From Candidatus Nitrosotalea okcheonensis (GTDB lineage Archaea; Thermoproteota; Nitrososphaeria; Nitrososphaerales; Nitrosopumilaceae): a stretch of 64,000 bases of DNA. Made by a program: the position numbers and the translations under genes. Location of the stretch: positions 1,474,219 to 1,538,218 of the forward strand of contig NZ_LT841358.1 of the NCBI RefSeq assembly GCF_900177045.1, in the 5' to 3' direction. The notes below the pieces were generated by a model. It was given only the letters and a program-made list of their open reading frames with translations, made no database searches and was not told where the DNA came from. This document shows, piece by piece, positions 35,035 through 43,902 of the stretch. Every line of letters starts with the position of its first letter. Positions within the stretch are counted from its first letter, which is position 1.

Positions 35035-35594
35035 TGAATAAAGAAAGAATCAAGAAATTAATTCGAGAGATAATTGCAGAGATAGGCGAAGATCCAACAA
35101 GAGAAGGCCTAGTTGATACTCCAAGCAGAATAGCGGATATGTACGAAGAAATCTTCAAGGGGTATGAGGGAGAATCAGAATTATCCGTAAAATTTTCTGA
35201 GGACTCTGATATTGTAATTGCAAAAGATATCCAGTTTTATTCCATGTGTGAACATCACATGCTGCCATTTTATGGAAAAGTAAGTGTTGCATATGCACCA
35301 GATGGTAAGGTATTTGGAATATCCAAGTTGGTTCGACTTGTGGAAAAATATTCTACTCGATTACAAATACAGGAACGAATTACAAAGAATATAGCTGACG
35401 AACTATACTCTGAAGGAGTCAAAGGCGTAGTTGTCATTGCAGAAGGCGAACATCTTTGTATGAAAATGCGAGGAGTACGAAATGATGCTATAGTAACAAC
35501 AATAGCATCAAGAGGAATTTATGATAAAAAAGAATCAAGATCAGATGTTCTGAATCTGATATATAATGGAAAATCCAAACCAAATATTGGTTAA
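35031..35594 (+). CDS. folE: GTP cyclohydrolase I
   Basis: Makes 7,8-dihydroneopterin triphosphate from GTP, the first step of deazaguanine synthesis. The 187-residue protein has zinc ligands in SMCEHHMLPF (Cys73, His75, His76) and GEHLCMKMRG, plus DTPSRIADMYEEIF at the N-terminus. This is the classic type I (FolE) enzyme, not the archaeal MptA type. Being next to queE and queC, it most likely serves archaeosine rather than folate. Confidence 0.92.
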   Translation: MMNKERIKKLIREIIAEIGEDPTREGLVDTPSRIADMYEEIFKGYEGESELSVKFSEDSDIVIAKDIQFYSMCEHHMLPFYGKVSVAYAPDGKVFGISKLVRLVEKYSTRLQIQERITKNIADELYSEGVKGVVVIAEGEHLCMKMRGVRNDAIVTTIASRGIYDKKESRSDVLNLIYNGKSKPNIG

Positions 35595-35633
35595 TCTAAA
35601 AAATTAAATAATAACAGTTAATCCAGAACTACT

Positions 35634-35888
35634 GTGGGAACACACAATAACATACACGTTCCAAAAGAATCATGGCCGGCCTTTATGTGGTATGCCATAG
35701 AATTCTTTATTGCACTGGGCGCTGGGTTGGGAATATCTCTTAATTCGATGGATTTCTTTAAAAAAATTGGCTTTGATGATTCCATGACAGTGTGGGCCTT
35801 TTGGGGAATTGTCGGTGTAGTGTTTCTTGCCTATTATCTAATTATAAGACCAATTATACTAAAAAAGCCAATTTTATCAAAAATCTGA
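35634..35888 (+). CDS. Small two-helix membrane protein
   Basis: An 84-residue protein (GTG start) with hydrophobic helices about 15-37 and 50-72 and a lysine-rich C-terminus. No family is recognised. It follows folE by 39 bp and overlaps queC convergently by 12 bp. Confidence 0.55.
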   Translation: MGTHNNIHVPKESWPAFMWYAIEFFIALGAGLGISLNSMDFFKKIGFDDSMTVWAFWGIVGVVFLAYYLIIRPIILKKPILSKI

Positions 35889-36551
35889 ATATCTAGTCTT
35901 GTCCAAAATTTTGGATTTAATAAAAGCCAATTTTCTGTTATTGCATGATTCGCATTTTCCACAATGGATCTTACCACTTCCATAACAACTCCAACTTTTG
36001 AAAATTTGCTCGCCCAACTCTTTGTATCCTTTCTTTAGCAGATCACTCTTTGAAAGATTGTCCATAAATGGGCTCCAAATTTTTATCTTCTTTCTAAGAC
36101 CTAGATTTATTCCATCAACTTCTCCTTCATTCAAAGCCTTTGCGAGTAATTTTGTAAATATTGGTCTACAATCTGGATATCTAGTGTCTCCAATATGAGC
36201 ACCATAGACAACAGCCTCTGCTTTTTTTGAAAATGCCCATGCTGAGGCTATGCTGAGAAAAATGGCATTTCTTATTGGGGCAACTATGGAATAATCAAAT
36301 TTTGAAGGAATTGCTATTTTAGAATTAGTTAGGGCATTTGTATTTTCGTACAGGTCTTTCATAAATTCAATATTTACTATCTTATGTTCTCTAAATTTTA
36401 ATAATTGTGAAAATTGGTGTGCAATTTTTACTTCTCTGCTTGCCTTTTGCCCGTAAGAAAAAGTTATTCCATGCAATTCATATCGTTTTTGAAGATAGGC
36501 TGCAGTGCATACTGAATCCAGACCTCCACTAAATACTATGACAGCTTTCAA
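35877..36551 (-). CDS. queC: 7-cyano-7-deazaguanine synthase (QueC)
   Basis: ATP-dependent enzyme converting CDG to preQ0. The 224-residue protein has the PP-loop FSGGLDS (7-13) and C-terminal zinc cysteines in SCYGSGKIHCGKCESC. It faces the queE-folE pair. QueD, the remaining step, and archaeosine insertion enzymes (TGT, QueF-like or ArcS) are not in this window. Confidence 0.92.
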   Translation of the reverse strand: MKAVIVFSGGLDSVCTAAYLQKRYELHGITFSYGQKASREVKIAHQFSQLLKFREHKIVNIEFMKDLYENTNALTNSKIAIPSKFDYSIVAPIRNAIFLSIASAWAFSKKAEAVVYGAHIGDTRYPDCRPIFTKLLAKALNEGEVDGINLGLRKKIKIWSPFMDNLSKSDLLKKGYKELGEQIFKSWSCYGSGKIHCGKCESCNNRKLAFIKSKILDKTRYSDF

Positions 36552-36589
36552 TTTGAAAACAATTCTATCATACCAAATAAAATGCTTGA

Positions 36590-37429
36590 CTAGGCAATAG
36601 AGAGCAATGCTGCCCCAGACAAAATCATGACAGATCCGGTGATGACCCTAAGCATATTGTGCTTGTCAGATATTTCCTTAAAATACAAAACTCCCCAGGA
36701 CACGGCAAAAAGTGTAGCTGTCTGGGAAATGGGATATGCTACTGTAATTCCTATTGATGCTATGGCTATCAAGACAAACAAGCTACCTGCATTGAATAAA
36801 CTTCCTGAAATTATTCCAGCCGTGATCTCTTTCTTGATCCAGCATCGTGATAAAAACAATAATGGGATCCCTATTGCAAAAATAGACAAGCTAGATGAAA
36901 AGAATCCAGATTGTAGCGTATGTGTTGCCTGCATTGGGATAACATAAGAACCTCCAATAATGCCTGACGCTGCAGCGATCAAGTATCCCCTCCGTTGAAT
37001 AGTTGAAGTCTTTGTAGCGCTTGCAATAACTGGTAAACCAGCTAACAGTAATCCGATTGCCCCAATTGCTAATGTCATATAGCTAAACTTCTCCCCAAAG
37101 AACAAAATTCCCCACAGAAATGAAACTAGAATGCTAAAACCTGCAAGAAATGGTGAGGTTCTTGAGAGTCCAATGAGCTTGACTGAATAAAGTGCCAGAA
37201 TGTTTCCCACCGTCCAAATTACTCCACTGAGAAGACCGCTAGGTAAAATTTCAAATCCCCAGAAAAAACCAATTGGTATTGCAAAAAGGAGAACTCCTAT
37301 TCCTGTAGATCCTTGGAGTTGCCAAATGTTTGCAACGTGAACCTTTTTGATTGGAACAAAAAAAGTACCCCAACAAACAGCTGAGCCAATAGATGACACC
37401 AATCCAAATGGATTCAAAGACGGTTTCAT
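36590..37429 (-). CDS. DMT-type transporter (GRP/RhaT-like family)
   Basis: A 279-residue polytopic protein with ten hydrophobic helices in two repeats, rich in glycine. VCWGTFFVPIKK near the N-terminus and SLFNAGSLFVLIAIASIGITVAYPISQTATLFAVSWGVLYFKE in the second half match the GRP/TMEM144-type sugar or metabolite transporters. Helix packing motifs are clear but the substrate is not. It is monocistronic, divergent from the CoA hydratase gene. Confidence 0.75.
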   Translation of the reverse strand: MKPSLNPFGLVSSIGSAVCWGTFFVPIKKVHVANIWQLQGSTGIGVLLFAIPIGFFWGFEILPSGLLSGVIWTVGNILALYSVKLIGLSRTSPFLAGFSILVSFLWGILFFGEKFSYMTLAIGAIGLLLAGLPVIASATKTSTIQRRGYLIAAASGIIGGSYVIPMQATHTLQSGFFSSSLSIFAIGIPLLFLSRCWIKKEITAGIISGSLFNAGSLFVLIAIASIGITVAYPISQTATLFAVSWGVLYFKEISDKHNMLRVITGSVMILSGAALLSIA

Positions 37430-37508
37430 TGTGAGAGCGGTATTATAACTCGGTTTCTATCTAAAACATGTCTCTAAAGTTTAATTTCTGCTAAAATATT
37501 TTTCATAT

Positions 37509-38261
37509 ATGACGTATCTAAAAGTTGAACGAGAAGAAGAAATTGTTCAAATTACAATCAATAGGCAAGACAAACTAAATGCAATGAATCTGGATGTCAT
37601 GAATGAATTTATCTCTCTTCTTGATGACTTGGAAAAAGACTCTTCCAAAGTCATTATTATTACTGGTGACGGTCCAAAAGCTTTCTCAGCCGGTGCAGAT
37701 ATTGAATATATGAGTAGCATTGGCCCAGCCGAGGCAGAAAAATATGCACTTTGTGGACACGAAGTTTTGAACAGGATTGAAAAATTAGAAAAACCTGTCA
37801 TTGCAGCAGTAAATGGGTATGCTTTGGGAGGAGGATGTGAACTTGCACTCTCATGTGATATCAGATTTGCATCACCGAACGCACAACTTGGCCAGCCAGA
37901 GGTTACATTAGGAATTTGTCCAGGCTGGGGTGGTACACAAAGACTATTACGAATAATTGGTCCAGCCAGAGCCAAAGATCTAATATTTTCCGGTAGAAAA
38001 ATTCTTGCAGAAGAAGCATTTTCAATGGGCTTGATAAATAAAATATTTCCATCTGAGAGTCTACTTGCTGAAACTAGAGCATATGCAAAAGCAATATCTA
38101 AAAACAGTAGTTTTGCAATAGGAATCTCTAAGATGCTTGTAAACAGAGGAACTGATACAAATCTTGATACCGGATTGAAACTTGAAATCTATTCATGGGC
38201 TGTATGTTTTTCAACCAAGGATAGAGAAGAAAGAATGCGTAAATTCATTGCAAAGAAATAA
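37509..38261 (+). CDS. Enoyl-CoA hydratase family protein, probable crotonyl-CoA hydratase/3-hydroxypropionyl-CoA dehydratase
   Basis: Crotonase-fold enzyme, 250 residues. The oxyanion-hole segments AFSAGADIEYM (58-68) and NGYALGGGCELALSCD (102-117) are present, with both catalytic glutamates (Glu111 and Glu131 in QPEVTLG), so it should be a working hydratase. In ammonia-oxidising archaea a protein of this type serves both hydratase steps of the 3HP/4HB cycle (Nmar_1308 in Nitrosopumilus). The match here rests on my memory of that family. No other cycle genes are adjacent. Confidence 0.82.
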   Translation: MTYLKVEREEEIVQITINRQDKLNAMNLDVMNEFISLLDDLEKDSSKVIIITGDGPKAFSAGADIEYMSSIGPAEAEKYALCGHEVLNRIEKLEKPVIAAVNGYALGGGCELALSCDIRFASPNAQLGQPEVTLGICPGWGGTQRLLRIIGPARAKDLIFSGRKILAEEAFSMGLINKIFPSESLLAETRAYAKAISKNSSFAIGISKMLVNRGTDTNLDTGLKLEIYSWAVCFSTKDREERMRKFIAKK

Positions 38262-39176
38262 CTAAAGCACAAAAGCGCCTTTGCTTGGCCTACAAATTAC
38301 AGTAGTACATTTTGTATCTGCTGATGCAAATCCTTTTTCCATTGCTTTACAGATCTTCTTATGATCAGCAGATTTTGATGTGAATGAAATTACTGATGGA
38401 CCTGCACCGCTTATTGTTACACCTAGCGCACCAGCTTTTAGTGCATTTGTCTTGACCATGTCAAAGCCTGGAATCAAATGTTTTCTAGCAGGCTCTACAA
38501 TTATGTCCTTTATTGAATGACCTATCAATTCTACATCTTTATTGATGAATCCTGTAGTTATTGCAGATGCATTAGCAAGATTTTTCACATAATCTGATAA
38601 TTTTACTTGTTGAGGAAGAACTCCCCTAGATACTTGTGTCTTTTTTTTTGGAACATTGATTTTTGGTATTGCTACACATAAAACCAAATCCTTTGGAGGG
38701 TCAATTTTTATCACGTCAAGCGGATCTGTTCTTACTATCACAAATCCGCCTAGAACTGATGCACTAACATTATCATAGTGAATAGATCCGGCACTTGCTT
38801 TTTCTCCAATTCCTGCAAATTTTACAAGGCTATTTGGGTCAAGGCCAAGGTCAAATAATGCATTAAATGCAATTGCCGCAGCTGCAGCAGATGCTGCACT
38901 ACTACCCATTCCAAACCCCGCTGGAACTCCTTTCTTGATTTTAATTAAAAGCCCGTCTTTTATCTTGAATTTTTTTGCCATTTCCCTGACTACTAGTCCT
39001 GCTGAATTTTTTTCTGGCTCCAAAGGAACAGAATCTGAACTCTCAATAGTTATTCCCCTTCCTTGCTTTGTTATCTGTACTTCATCATAATATGCGTCAA
39101 GAGCTAATCCAAACACATCAAAACCAGGACCCAGATTAGCTGTAGAGCTTGGAGCTCTAGCACTTACATTCTTCAT
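38262..39176 (-). CDS. thrB: Homoserine kinase
   Basis: GHMP-family kinase that phosphorylates L-homoserine in threonine synthesis, 304 residues. It has PSSTANLGPGFDVFGLAL (10-27), the ATP loop GFGMGSSAASAAAAA (about 87-101), and the C-terminal GVTISGAGPSV. It shares one base with the stop of the upstream GPN GTPase gene, so the two are translationally coupled. Confidence 0.9.
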   Translation of the reverse strand: MKNVSARAPSSTANLGPGFDVFGLALDAYYDEVQITKQGRGITIESSDSVPLEPEKNSAGLVVREMAKKFKIKDGLLIKIKKGVPAGFGMGSSAASAAAAAIAFNALFDLGLDPNSLVKFAGIGEKASAGSIHYDNVSASVLGGFVIVRTDPLDVIKIDPPKDLVLCVAIPKINVPKKKTQVSRGVLPQQVKLSDYVKNLANASAITTGFINKDVELIGHSIKDIIVEPARKHLIPGFDMVKTNALKAGALGVTISGAGPSVISFTSKSADHKKICKAMEKGFASADTKCTTVICRPSKGAFVL

Positions 39177-39934
39177 TAATCCTCTACCTCTTCGCCTAAA
39201 TTGAGTACACGGCTTAGCGCAGCTTGAAGGTTTGCCATTCCTTCCCCAGTAGCATTAGAAATGGGAATTGTCCCCTGTGCAAATCCTCCCAAATTCAGGC
39301 CTCTAAGAATATTTATCGCAAGAGTATAATTTTCACCATCAGAATTTTTTGCAAGTGCATCTTCTAGACTTGTCATGTTTGTTGACCATTTTAATATCTC
39401 TTTAATCTTATCTTCAATAAGATCTGTTTTTGTTAGGACATTTATTTGTGATAAACCAAGTCGTAATTTTACTGAAGTAGCAAGTAATGCAATTGAAATA
39501 AAATTGCTAGGAGATGTCATAAGCGATCCATCGTGAAGAAATATAGACGCCTTTTCTTCTGCATTCAAGTTTTGTATAAGAAATGGTCCACTGGCTCTAT
39601 AAGCAAACAGCTCAATTTGGCCAGGTGTATCTATTATGAGATAATCTGGATTTACATTATCTATTTCATTTTGCAGATCATCTATTTTTGACGCAATAAG
39701 ATCATTTGCCATGATCATAGCTCCATTTGGGCCAAGATCATATTGTTTCATGATCTGCATGATGTCTATGTAATCCCTAACATCTATGTCACATGTATAG
39801 GGGAGATTCTCAACACCTGGATCTAGATTTAACATTCCAACGAAAGCGCCATTTCTAGAATAATAATCCAGAATTTTAGAAGCTAGCAAAGATTTTCCCG
39901 CTCCTGCAGTTCCTACTATGAAAATCGCCTTCAT
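39176..39934 (-). CDS. GPN-loop GTPase
   Basis: GTPase of the GPN/XAB1 family, 252 residues. Walker A is GTAGAGKS (8-15). The GPN signature is in YDLGPNGAMI (about 65-74), with DTPGQIELF (about 100-108) and TKTD-type NVLTKTDL for guanine recognition. Eukaryotic homologs assist RNA polymerase assembly; archaeal ones are homodimers of unknown role. The paired thrB gene downstream suggests an operon, not a shared function. Confidence 0.9.
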   Translation of the reverse strand: MKAIFIVGTAGAGKSLLASKILDYYSRNGAFVGMLNLDPGVENLPYTCDIDVRDYIDIMQIMKQYDLGPNGAMIMANDLIASKIDDLQNEIDNVNPDYLIIDTPGQIELFAYRASGPFLIQNLNAEEKASIFLHDGSLMTSPSNFISIALLATSVKLRLGLSQINVLTKTDLIEDKIKEILKWSTNMTSLEDALAKNSDGENYTLAINILRGLNLGGFAQGTIPISNATGEGMANLQAALSRVLNLGEEVED

Positions 39935-39992
39935 TTTTCTGATAATTTATTTTATGTTGAGCTTATATTTCCATCTCTAAGTAAGGCAGGCA

Positions 39993-41009
39993 ATGAATTG
40001 GAAGATTCTTGCCATTCCTGTTAGTGTAATACCGTTTCTTATCATTGCAGCCACATTTAATGTGAATCTTGAAAATCTTCTTGCAATAGGCTTCCTACCT
40101 TTCTTGGGAGCCTCAATTGCCATGGCTGGTAAATTATTCACTCAAGGACTAAAATTTAATTATCTTGTAAAGAAATTCTTGGGTCCCGTGGATGTAAACT
40201 GGAGAACAATTTCTGTAAGGATAGGCAGCGAATTTGTAACGTCTACTACTCCATCTTTTGTAGGTGGTGAATTGGTTAGAATAATGTGGTTAGGAAAAAA
40301 AGGCGTTCCTATTGGAAAAGCATCCTGGGTAACAATAATAGAAATTGTAACTGAAGTACTGGTCTCAGGGGCATTTGCAATTGTTGCTGCAGCAATTTCA
40401 TTTGTATATGGCGCTTATGCTATGGGAATAACAATACTTGCAATTAGTATTCCTATAACTGGACTTTGGGCTACTCTATTCTTTTTGTCATCAAAAAGAA
40501 CCTTTCAGATACCTGGCTGGGCTTCTAGAATTGCTACAAAAATAGGAAAAGAGCGCTCATTGAAATATGTTGATAAAACCAATCTGTGGATGAAAGAAAT
40601 TTGCGACATGAGTAGACAGACCCTTCATACCAAAGAGATCAAAAAAGCATTTACAGTTTCAATAATAATTTCTGTATTTACGTGGTCACTTTATGGTTTA
40701 TCCTTTATGATAATTGCAAATGGTGCAGGATATGTGATAGACTTTTTCCATTCTCTAATGGCTACAATGGCATCCATCGCAGTAGGCAATCTACCAATTA
40801 CCATTGGGGGTTCTGGTCTTACTGAATTTTCAATCTGGGCATATTTGGGACACTTGAATAGTTTGACATTTGAGGCTGCCAAGAATAGTCTCCAATGGAA
40901 TATTGTGATTGCGTGGAGAATAGCTACCTATCACGTTGGCCTTGTAATAAGCTGGCTCTTCCTTATGAAAGTGGTTTATCCAAGCATAAAGAAAGCAAAA
41001 ACCGTATAG
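39993..41009 (+). CDS. Lysylphosphatidylglycerol synthase TM-type (UPF0104) membrane protein
   Basis: A 338-residue protein with about eight hydrophobic helices. The family signature appears as EFVTSTTPSFVGGELVRIMWLGKKGVP (about 70-96) and GNLPITIGGSGLTEFSIWAYL (about 267-287). Bacterial homologs form the flippase/transmembrane part of MprF; archaeal ones are thought to act on lipids or lipid-linked sugars. It has no soluble synthetase domain. The SDR gene follows 36 bp downstream. Confidence 0.78.
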   Translation: MNWKILAIPVSVIPFLIIAATFNVNLENLLAIGFLPFLGASIAMAGKLFTQGLKFNYLVKKFLGPVDVNWRTISVRIGSEFVTSTTPSFVGGELVRIMWLGKKGVPIGKASWVTIIEIVTEVLVSGAFAIVAAAISFVYGAYAMGITILAISIPITGLWATLFFLSSKRTFQIPGWASRIATKIGKERSLKYVDKTNLWMKEICDMSRQTLHTKEIKKAFTVSIIISVFTWSLYGLSFMIIANGAGYVIDFFHSLMATMASIAVGNLPITIGGSGLTEFSIWAYLGHLNSLTFEAAKNSLQWNIVIAWRIATYHVGLVISWLFLMKVVYPSIKKAKTV

Positions 41010-41045
41010 AAAGCACTTTATTTTCAGTCTTTCAATTTTTAATTA

Positions 41046-41843
41046 TTGGATTATTCTGGTAAAGTAGTTGTTATTACAGGCGCATCAAGTGGAATCGGCG
41101 AACAGTCAGCTGAAAAATTTGCAAAACTACATGCCAATGTTGTACTTGTATCCAGAAATGAGAAGCGATTGCAGGAAATAGCTACAAAATTATCAAAGTA
41201 TAACATTGAGGCTTTTGCTTACGCATGTGACATTTCTAACAAAGATCAGGTGGATAAAATGGGAAAAATTATAATTGAAAAATTTGGTAAAATCGATGTA
41301 CTTGTAAATAATGCTGGTTTTGGGATATACAATACGGTAGAAAAAACAAAAATCAATGAAATGGAGTCACAAATATCCACAAATTTTCTTGGAATGATGT
41401 ATTGCACGAAGACATTTCTACAAAAAATGCTAGAACAAAGATCCGGACATATTGTTAATGTGGCATCTGTAGCGGGAAGTATTGGAATTCCAGGAATGGC
41501 ATCTTACTGTGCATCAAAATTTGCCATGCTGGGATTTTCTGAATCATTATTTCACGAACTAAAGGGGACTGGAGTAGGAATAACTGTTGTAAGTCCAATA
41601 ATGGTGAGAACTAATTTCTTTAATCACGAGTCTTTTGGCAAGATGCCGCGATATTCAGCCACATCACTTGATTCAAAGACAGTGGCAAATGCTGTGGTCA
41701 GAGCCGCATCATCACCTAGAATCGAGATTGTTGTTCCACAAATAGTAAGATTCGTAATATGGCTAAAGCAGACTTTTCCATATTTGATAAATCCTATAGT
41801 AGGCGAAATTTTCCGAAAATCAGTAAAATCCAAACTGGATTGA
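41046..41843 (+). CDS. Short-chain dehydrogenase/reductase
   Basis: SDR of 265 residues with TTG start: TGASSGIG (11-18), NNAG (88-91), Ser141, Tyr154 and Lys158 (YCASK). After the core, a hydrophobic C-terminal extension (IVRFVIWLKQTFPYLINPIVGEIF) resembles membrane-associated SDRs of the DltE/SadH group. The substrate may be lipid-like. It follows the flippase-like gene, which fits lipid metabolism. Confidence 0.82.
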   Translation: MDYSGKVVVITGASSGIGEQSAEKFAKLHANVVLVSRNEKRLQEIATKLSKYNIEAFAYACDISNKDQVDKMGKIIIEKFGKIDVLVNNAGFGIYNTVEKTKINEMESQISTNFLGMMYCTKTFLQKMLEQRSGHIVNVASVAGSIGIPGMASYCASKFAMLGFSESLFHELKGTGVGITVVSPIMVRTNFFNHESFGKMPRYSATSLDSKTVANAVVRAASSPRIEIVVPQIVRFVIWLKQTFPYLINPIVGEIFRKSVKSKLD

Positions 41844-41853
41844 AAAGAATGAT

Positions 41854-42264
41854 CTATTCTTCTTCCGACTCTTCTTCTCCTGAAGAATCCGAGTCTACAT
41901 CCATTAGTTCAAGTTTTGCAAGTTCAAACTGATAAATTGCATCCATATCAATTTCCATTTCCTTTTTAAGAAATTCGATAACTTTTTTGCTTAACGGGGC
42001 CTTTGATGAGTTTATTGTAAATTCATAAACAACTCCCTTCATGAGGTCTGCGGGCTTTGTCTTCTTTGGCAGATTCATTCCTTCTATTATCTTTCTTCCA
42101 TCTTCGATGGCCTCATAAAGTTGAGAATCAATCTTCATATCTTTTTCATAAATCTCAAGTATGTAACCAGTTCTTGTAAAAGATTCTGGCTTGCCAAATT
42201 TGGCATCCCTTATCTCATCTTGTACCCACTTTGGAATTTCTTTTTCTTTTCCCATCATACTCAC
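41854..42264 (-). CDS. Hypothetical protein with acidic C-terminal tail
   Basis: A 136-residue cytoplasmic protein. The central region is mixed (VVYEFTINSSKAPLSKKVIEFLKKE) and the last 20 residues are nearly all Asp, Glu and Ser. Such tails suggest contact with basic partners such as ribosomes or chromatin. No family is recognised. It follows the zinc-ribbon gene by 5 bp on the minus strand. Confidence 0.55.
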   Translation of the reverse strand: MSMMGKEKEIPKWVQDEIRDAKFGKPESFTRTGYILEIYEKDMKIDSQLYEAIEDGRKIIEGMNLPKKTKPADLMKGVVYEFTINSSKAPLSKKVIEFLKKEMEIDMDAIYQFELAKLELMDVDSDSSGEEESEEE

Positions 42265-42269
42265 TATAA

Positions 42270-42491
42270 TTAGCCCTGTTTTTCTTTCTTACTTGTTGTC
42301 CACCAATCACGATATTCATCATGTTTGTCTTCACGTGTTTTCTCTCGCTTGTTCAATCTGTATCTGATATCACTTACTTGTTCCCTTGTAGCAAACAAAC
42401 CGCATTTTTTACAAATGAAGTGTTTAGTATTGGCATCAAATTTCATTTCTACCACTACTTCTTTGGCTGCACATTCGGGACATTCAGTCAA
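42270..42491 (-). CDS. Zinc-ribbon protein
   Basis: A 73-residue protein with Cys-x2-Cys (CPEC, 4-7) and Cys-x2-Cys (CKKC, 27-30), a TFIIB/TFIIS-type ribbon. A highly charged tail rich in Arg, Lys and Asp follows (REKTREDKHDEYRDWW). Probably a nucleic-acid-binding or transcription-related protein. It is co-oriented with the acidic-tail gene, 5 bp before it. TTTTAT at 42517-42522 on the minus strand could be its TATA box. Confidence 0.65.
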   Translation of the reverse strand: MTECPECAAKEVVVEMKFDANTKHFICKKCGLFATREQVSDIRYRLNKREKTREDKHDEYRDWWTTSKKEKQG

Positions 42492-42534
42492 CGACGGCGA
42501 TCATCAAAGTTATCCATAAAAGCTTTTGGTCAGT

Positions 42535-42604
42535 TTCTGGTACGCGGTCTATGTCTTCATCCCTAAAAGGTCAGTTCGCCCATCTAAAATGCCGCGTACC
42601 AGAA
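42535..42604. other. 13-bp perfect inverted repeat enclosing 44 nt
   Basis: TTCTGGTACGCGG (42535-42547) and CCGCGTACCAGAA (42592-42604) can form a perfect 13-bp GC-rich stem in the 147-bp gap between the zinc-ribbon and glycosyltransferase genes. The 44-nt centre has no stable hairpin that I can see. It could be a terminator of the glycosyltransferase gene, an ncRNA, or an operator before the zinc-ribbon promoter. Confidence 0.45.
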
Positions 42605-42638
42605 CTATGTACTAGGATTAAAAAAATTATAATTCTTT

Positions 42639-43871
42639 CTACTTTTCTAACATATCGGAGATTATTTTGACTGTATTCTTTGTACCGCCGGTACTGTAGT
42701 TTCTTGAAAATTCCAAAAGATTTTCTTGGTACTTGTTGTAATCATTGTGTATCAAAGAAACTGCTTTGATAGTGTGTTTAACGGTTGTAGACAAGATCCC
42801 CAGATTCCTATCTTGTGCCCATTTTATCTGATTGGTGTGTTCGTCATAGACTGGTATTCCTATGATTGGTTTTGCTTTTCCTCCCAATATTTCTCCCATA
42901 GCTGTATGTGATCCATTTATCACTGCATATTTACATAAGCTAAGAACCGTATCTTTTTCCTGCTCTGACAAAAACCCAACATCTATCTGAATCCAGTCTA
43001 TCTTCTTTTCCAATGCTTCAGAAATGGAATATGTTTTTCCATCATTTCCTAAAACTTTGTCCAGAGATGGATCAGCACTTGCATGTGAAATTATTCTTCT
43101 CTCACCTCTCATCTCGGAACTGTAAAAAGCCCTTTTGTAATTTTCCAGAGTTATTTTTTTTGTAGATTTGTTTCCTGTTATCATCCAATATCCAAAACTA
43201 TCCACATTTTCAATTAGCTTTTCTATATCGGATTTTGGCGTAGAATGTGTTACTACACCATTTGAAAAATGACCCACATACGCTACCTTATCCTTTAATC
43301 TTTCAGGAAAGTTGAGATTATACTCACATATGGTATAAGGCGGAGGGGAATCTGCAACTATTATCTTCGTTGCTTTTTCAATATTTTTTGATACGTATAA
43401 TACTCCTGGATAAAGATAAAATCTAGAGGCCCAGAGCCTTGGCCTAAACTGGTTTGTGATGAAAACGCACTTTATGTTTCTTCTTAATGCAATTGCATTT
43501 GATCCCACGTCACCGTCATTTATGACGAGGTCGAATTTCTGACTATTGTAAAGTCTTGCTTCCTTTTTCAAGTAGTTAGTTACAACTGAAAGTAGAGGAG
43601 GCCTTCCAGATATTGGTAAGAGGAAATTAAGTGAAGACAAGGCAACGCTGGGACCTTTTTTACCATCTATTGGTGTTGGCATCTCGATGTTGTGGATTGT
43701 ATCTTTTCTTTGGGAAAATTTCTGTATTAGCTTTTGATAAATTTCACCGCTACTTGTGTAATGCATTTCAACATTATCTTTCATCATATCTTGAATTGTA
43801 TTGTCAAGATTCATCATTCTTGTAAAATGGCCATTTCCCCAAGGATAGATGAATCCGCCTATTTTTTTCAT
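42639..43871 (-). CDS. MurG/UGT-like glycosyltransferase (GT-B fold)
   Basis: A 410-residue protein with a GT-B pattern. GNGHFTRMM near residue 12 matches the N-terminal glycine/His motif of MurG/UGT enzymes. A C-terminal donor-site segment follows: AVINGSHTAMGEILGGKAKPIIGIPVYDEHTNQ (about 316-348). In such enzymes this GGxxT...P region binds the nucleotide sugar. No membrane helix is seen. The acceptor is unknown: surface glycan, glycolipid or protein glycan are possible. Confidence 0.72.
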   Translation of the reverse strand: MKKIGGFIYPWGNGHFTRMMNLDNTIQDMMKDNVEMHYTSSGEIYQKLIQKFSQRKDTIHNIEMPTPIDGKKGPSVALSSLNFLLPISGRPPLLSVVTNYLKKEARLYNSQKFDLVINDGDVGSNAIALRRNIKCVFITNQFRPRLWASRFYLYPGVLYVSKNIEKATKIIVADSPPPYTICEYNLNFPERLKDKVAYVGHFSNGVVTHSTPKSDIEKLIENVDSFGYWMITGNKSTKKITLENYKRAFYSSEMRGERRIISHASADPSLDKVLGNDGKTYSISEALEKKIDWIQIDVGFLSEQEKDTVLSLCKYAVINGSHTAMGEILGGKAKPIIGIPVYDEHTNQIKWAQDRNLGILSTTVKHTIKAVSLIHNDYNKYQENLLEFSRNYSTGGTKNTVKIISDMLEK

Positions 43872-43902
43872 AACAGCAAGTAAATTTGACCCGTTTAAAT
43901 TC

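Noticed and set aside
42535..42604. C/D-box sRNA on the minus strand
   Set aside because: CTGA boxes are present but no good RTGATGA C box occurs at the right distance.
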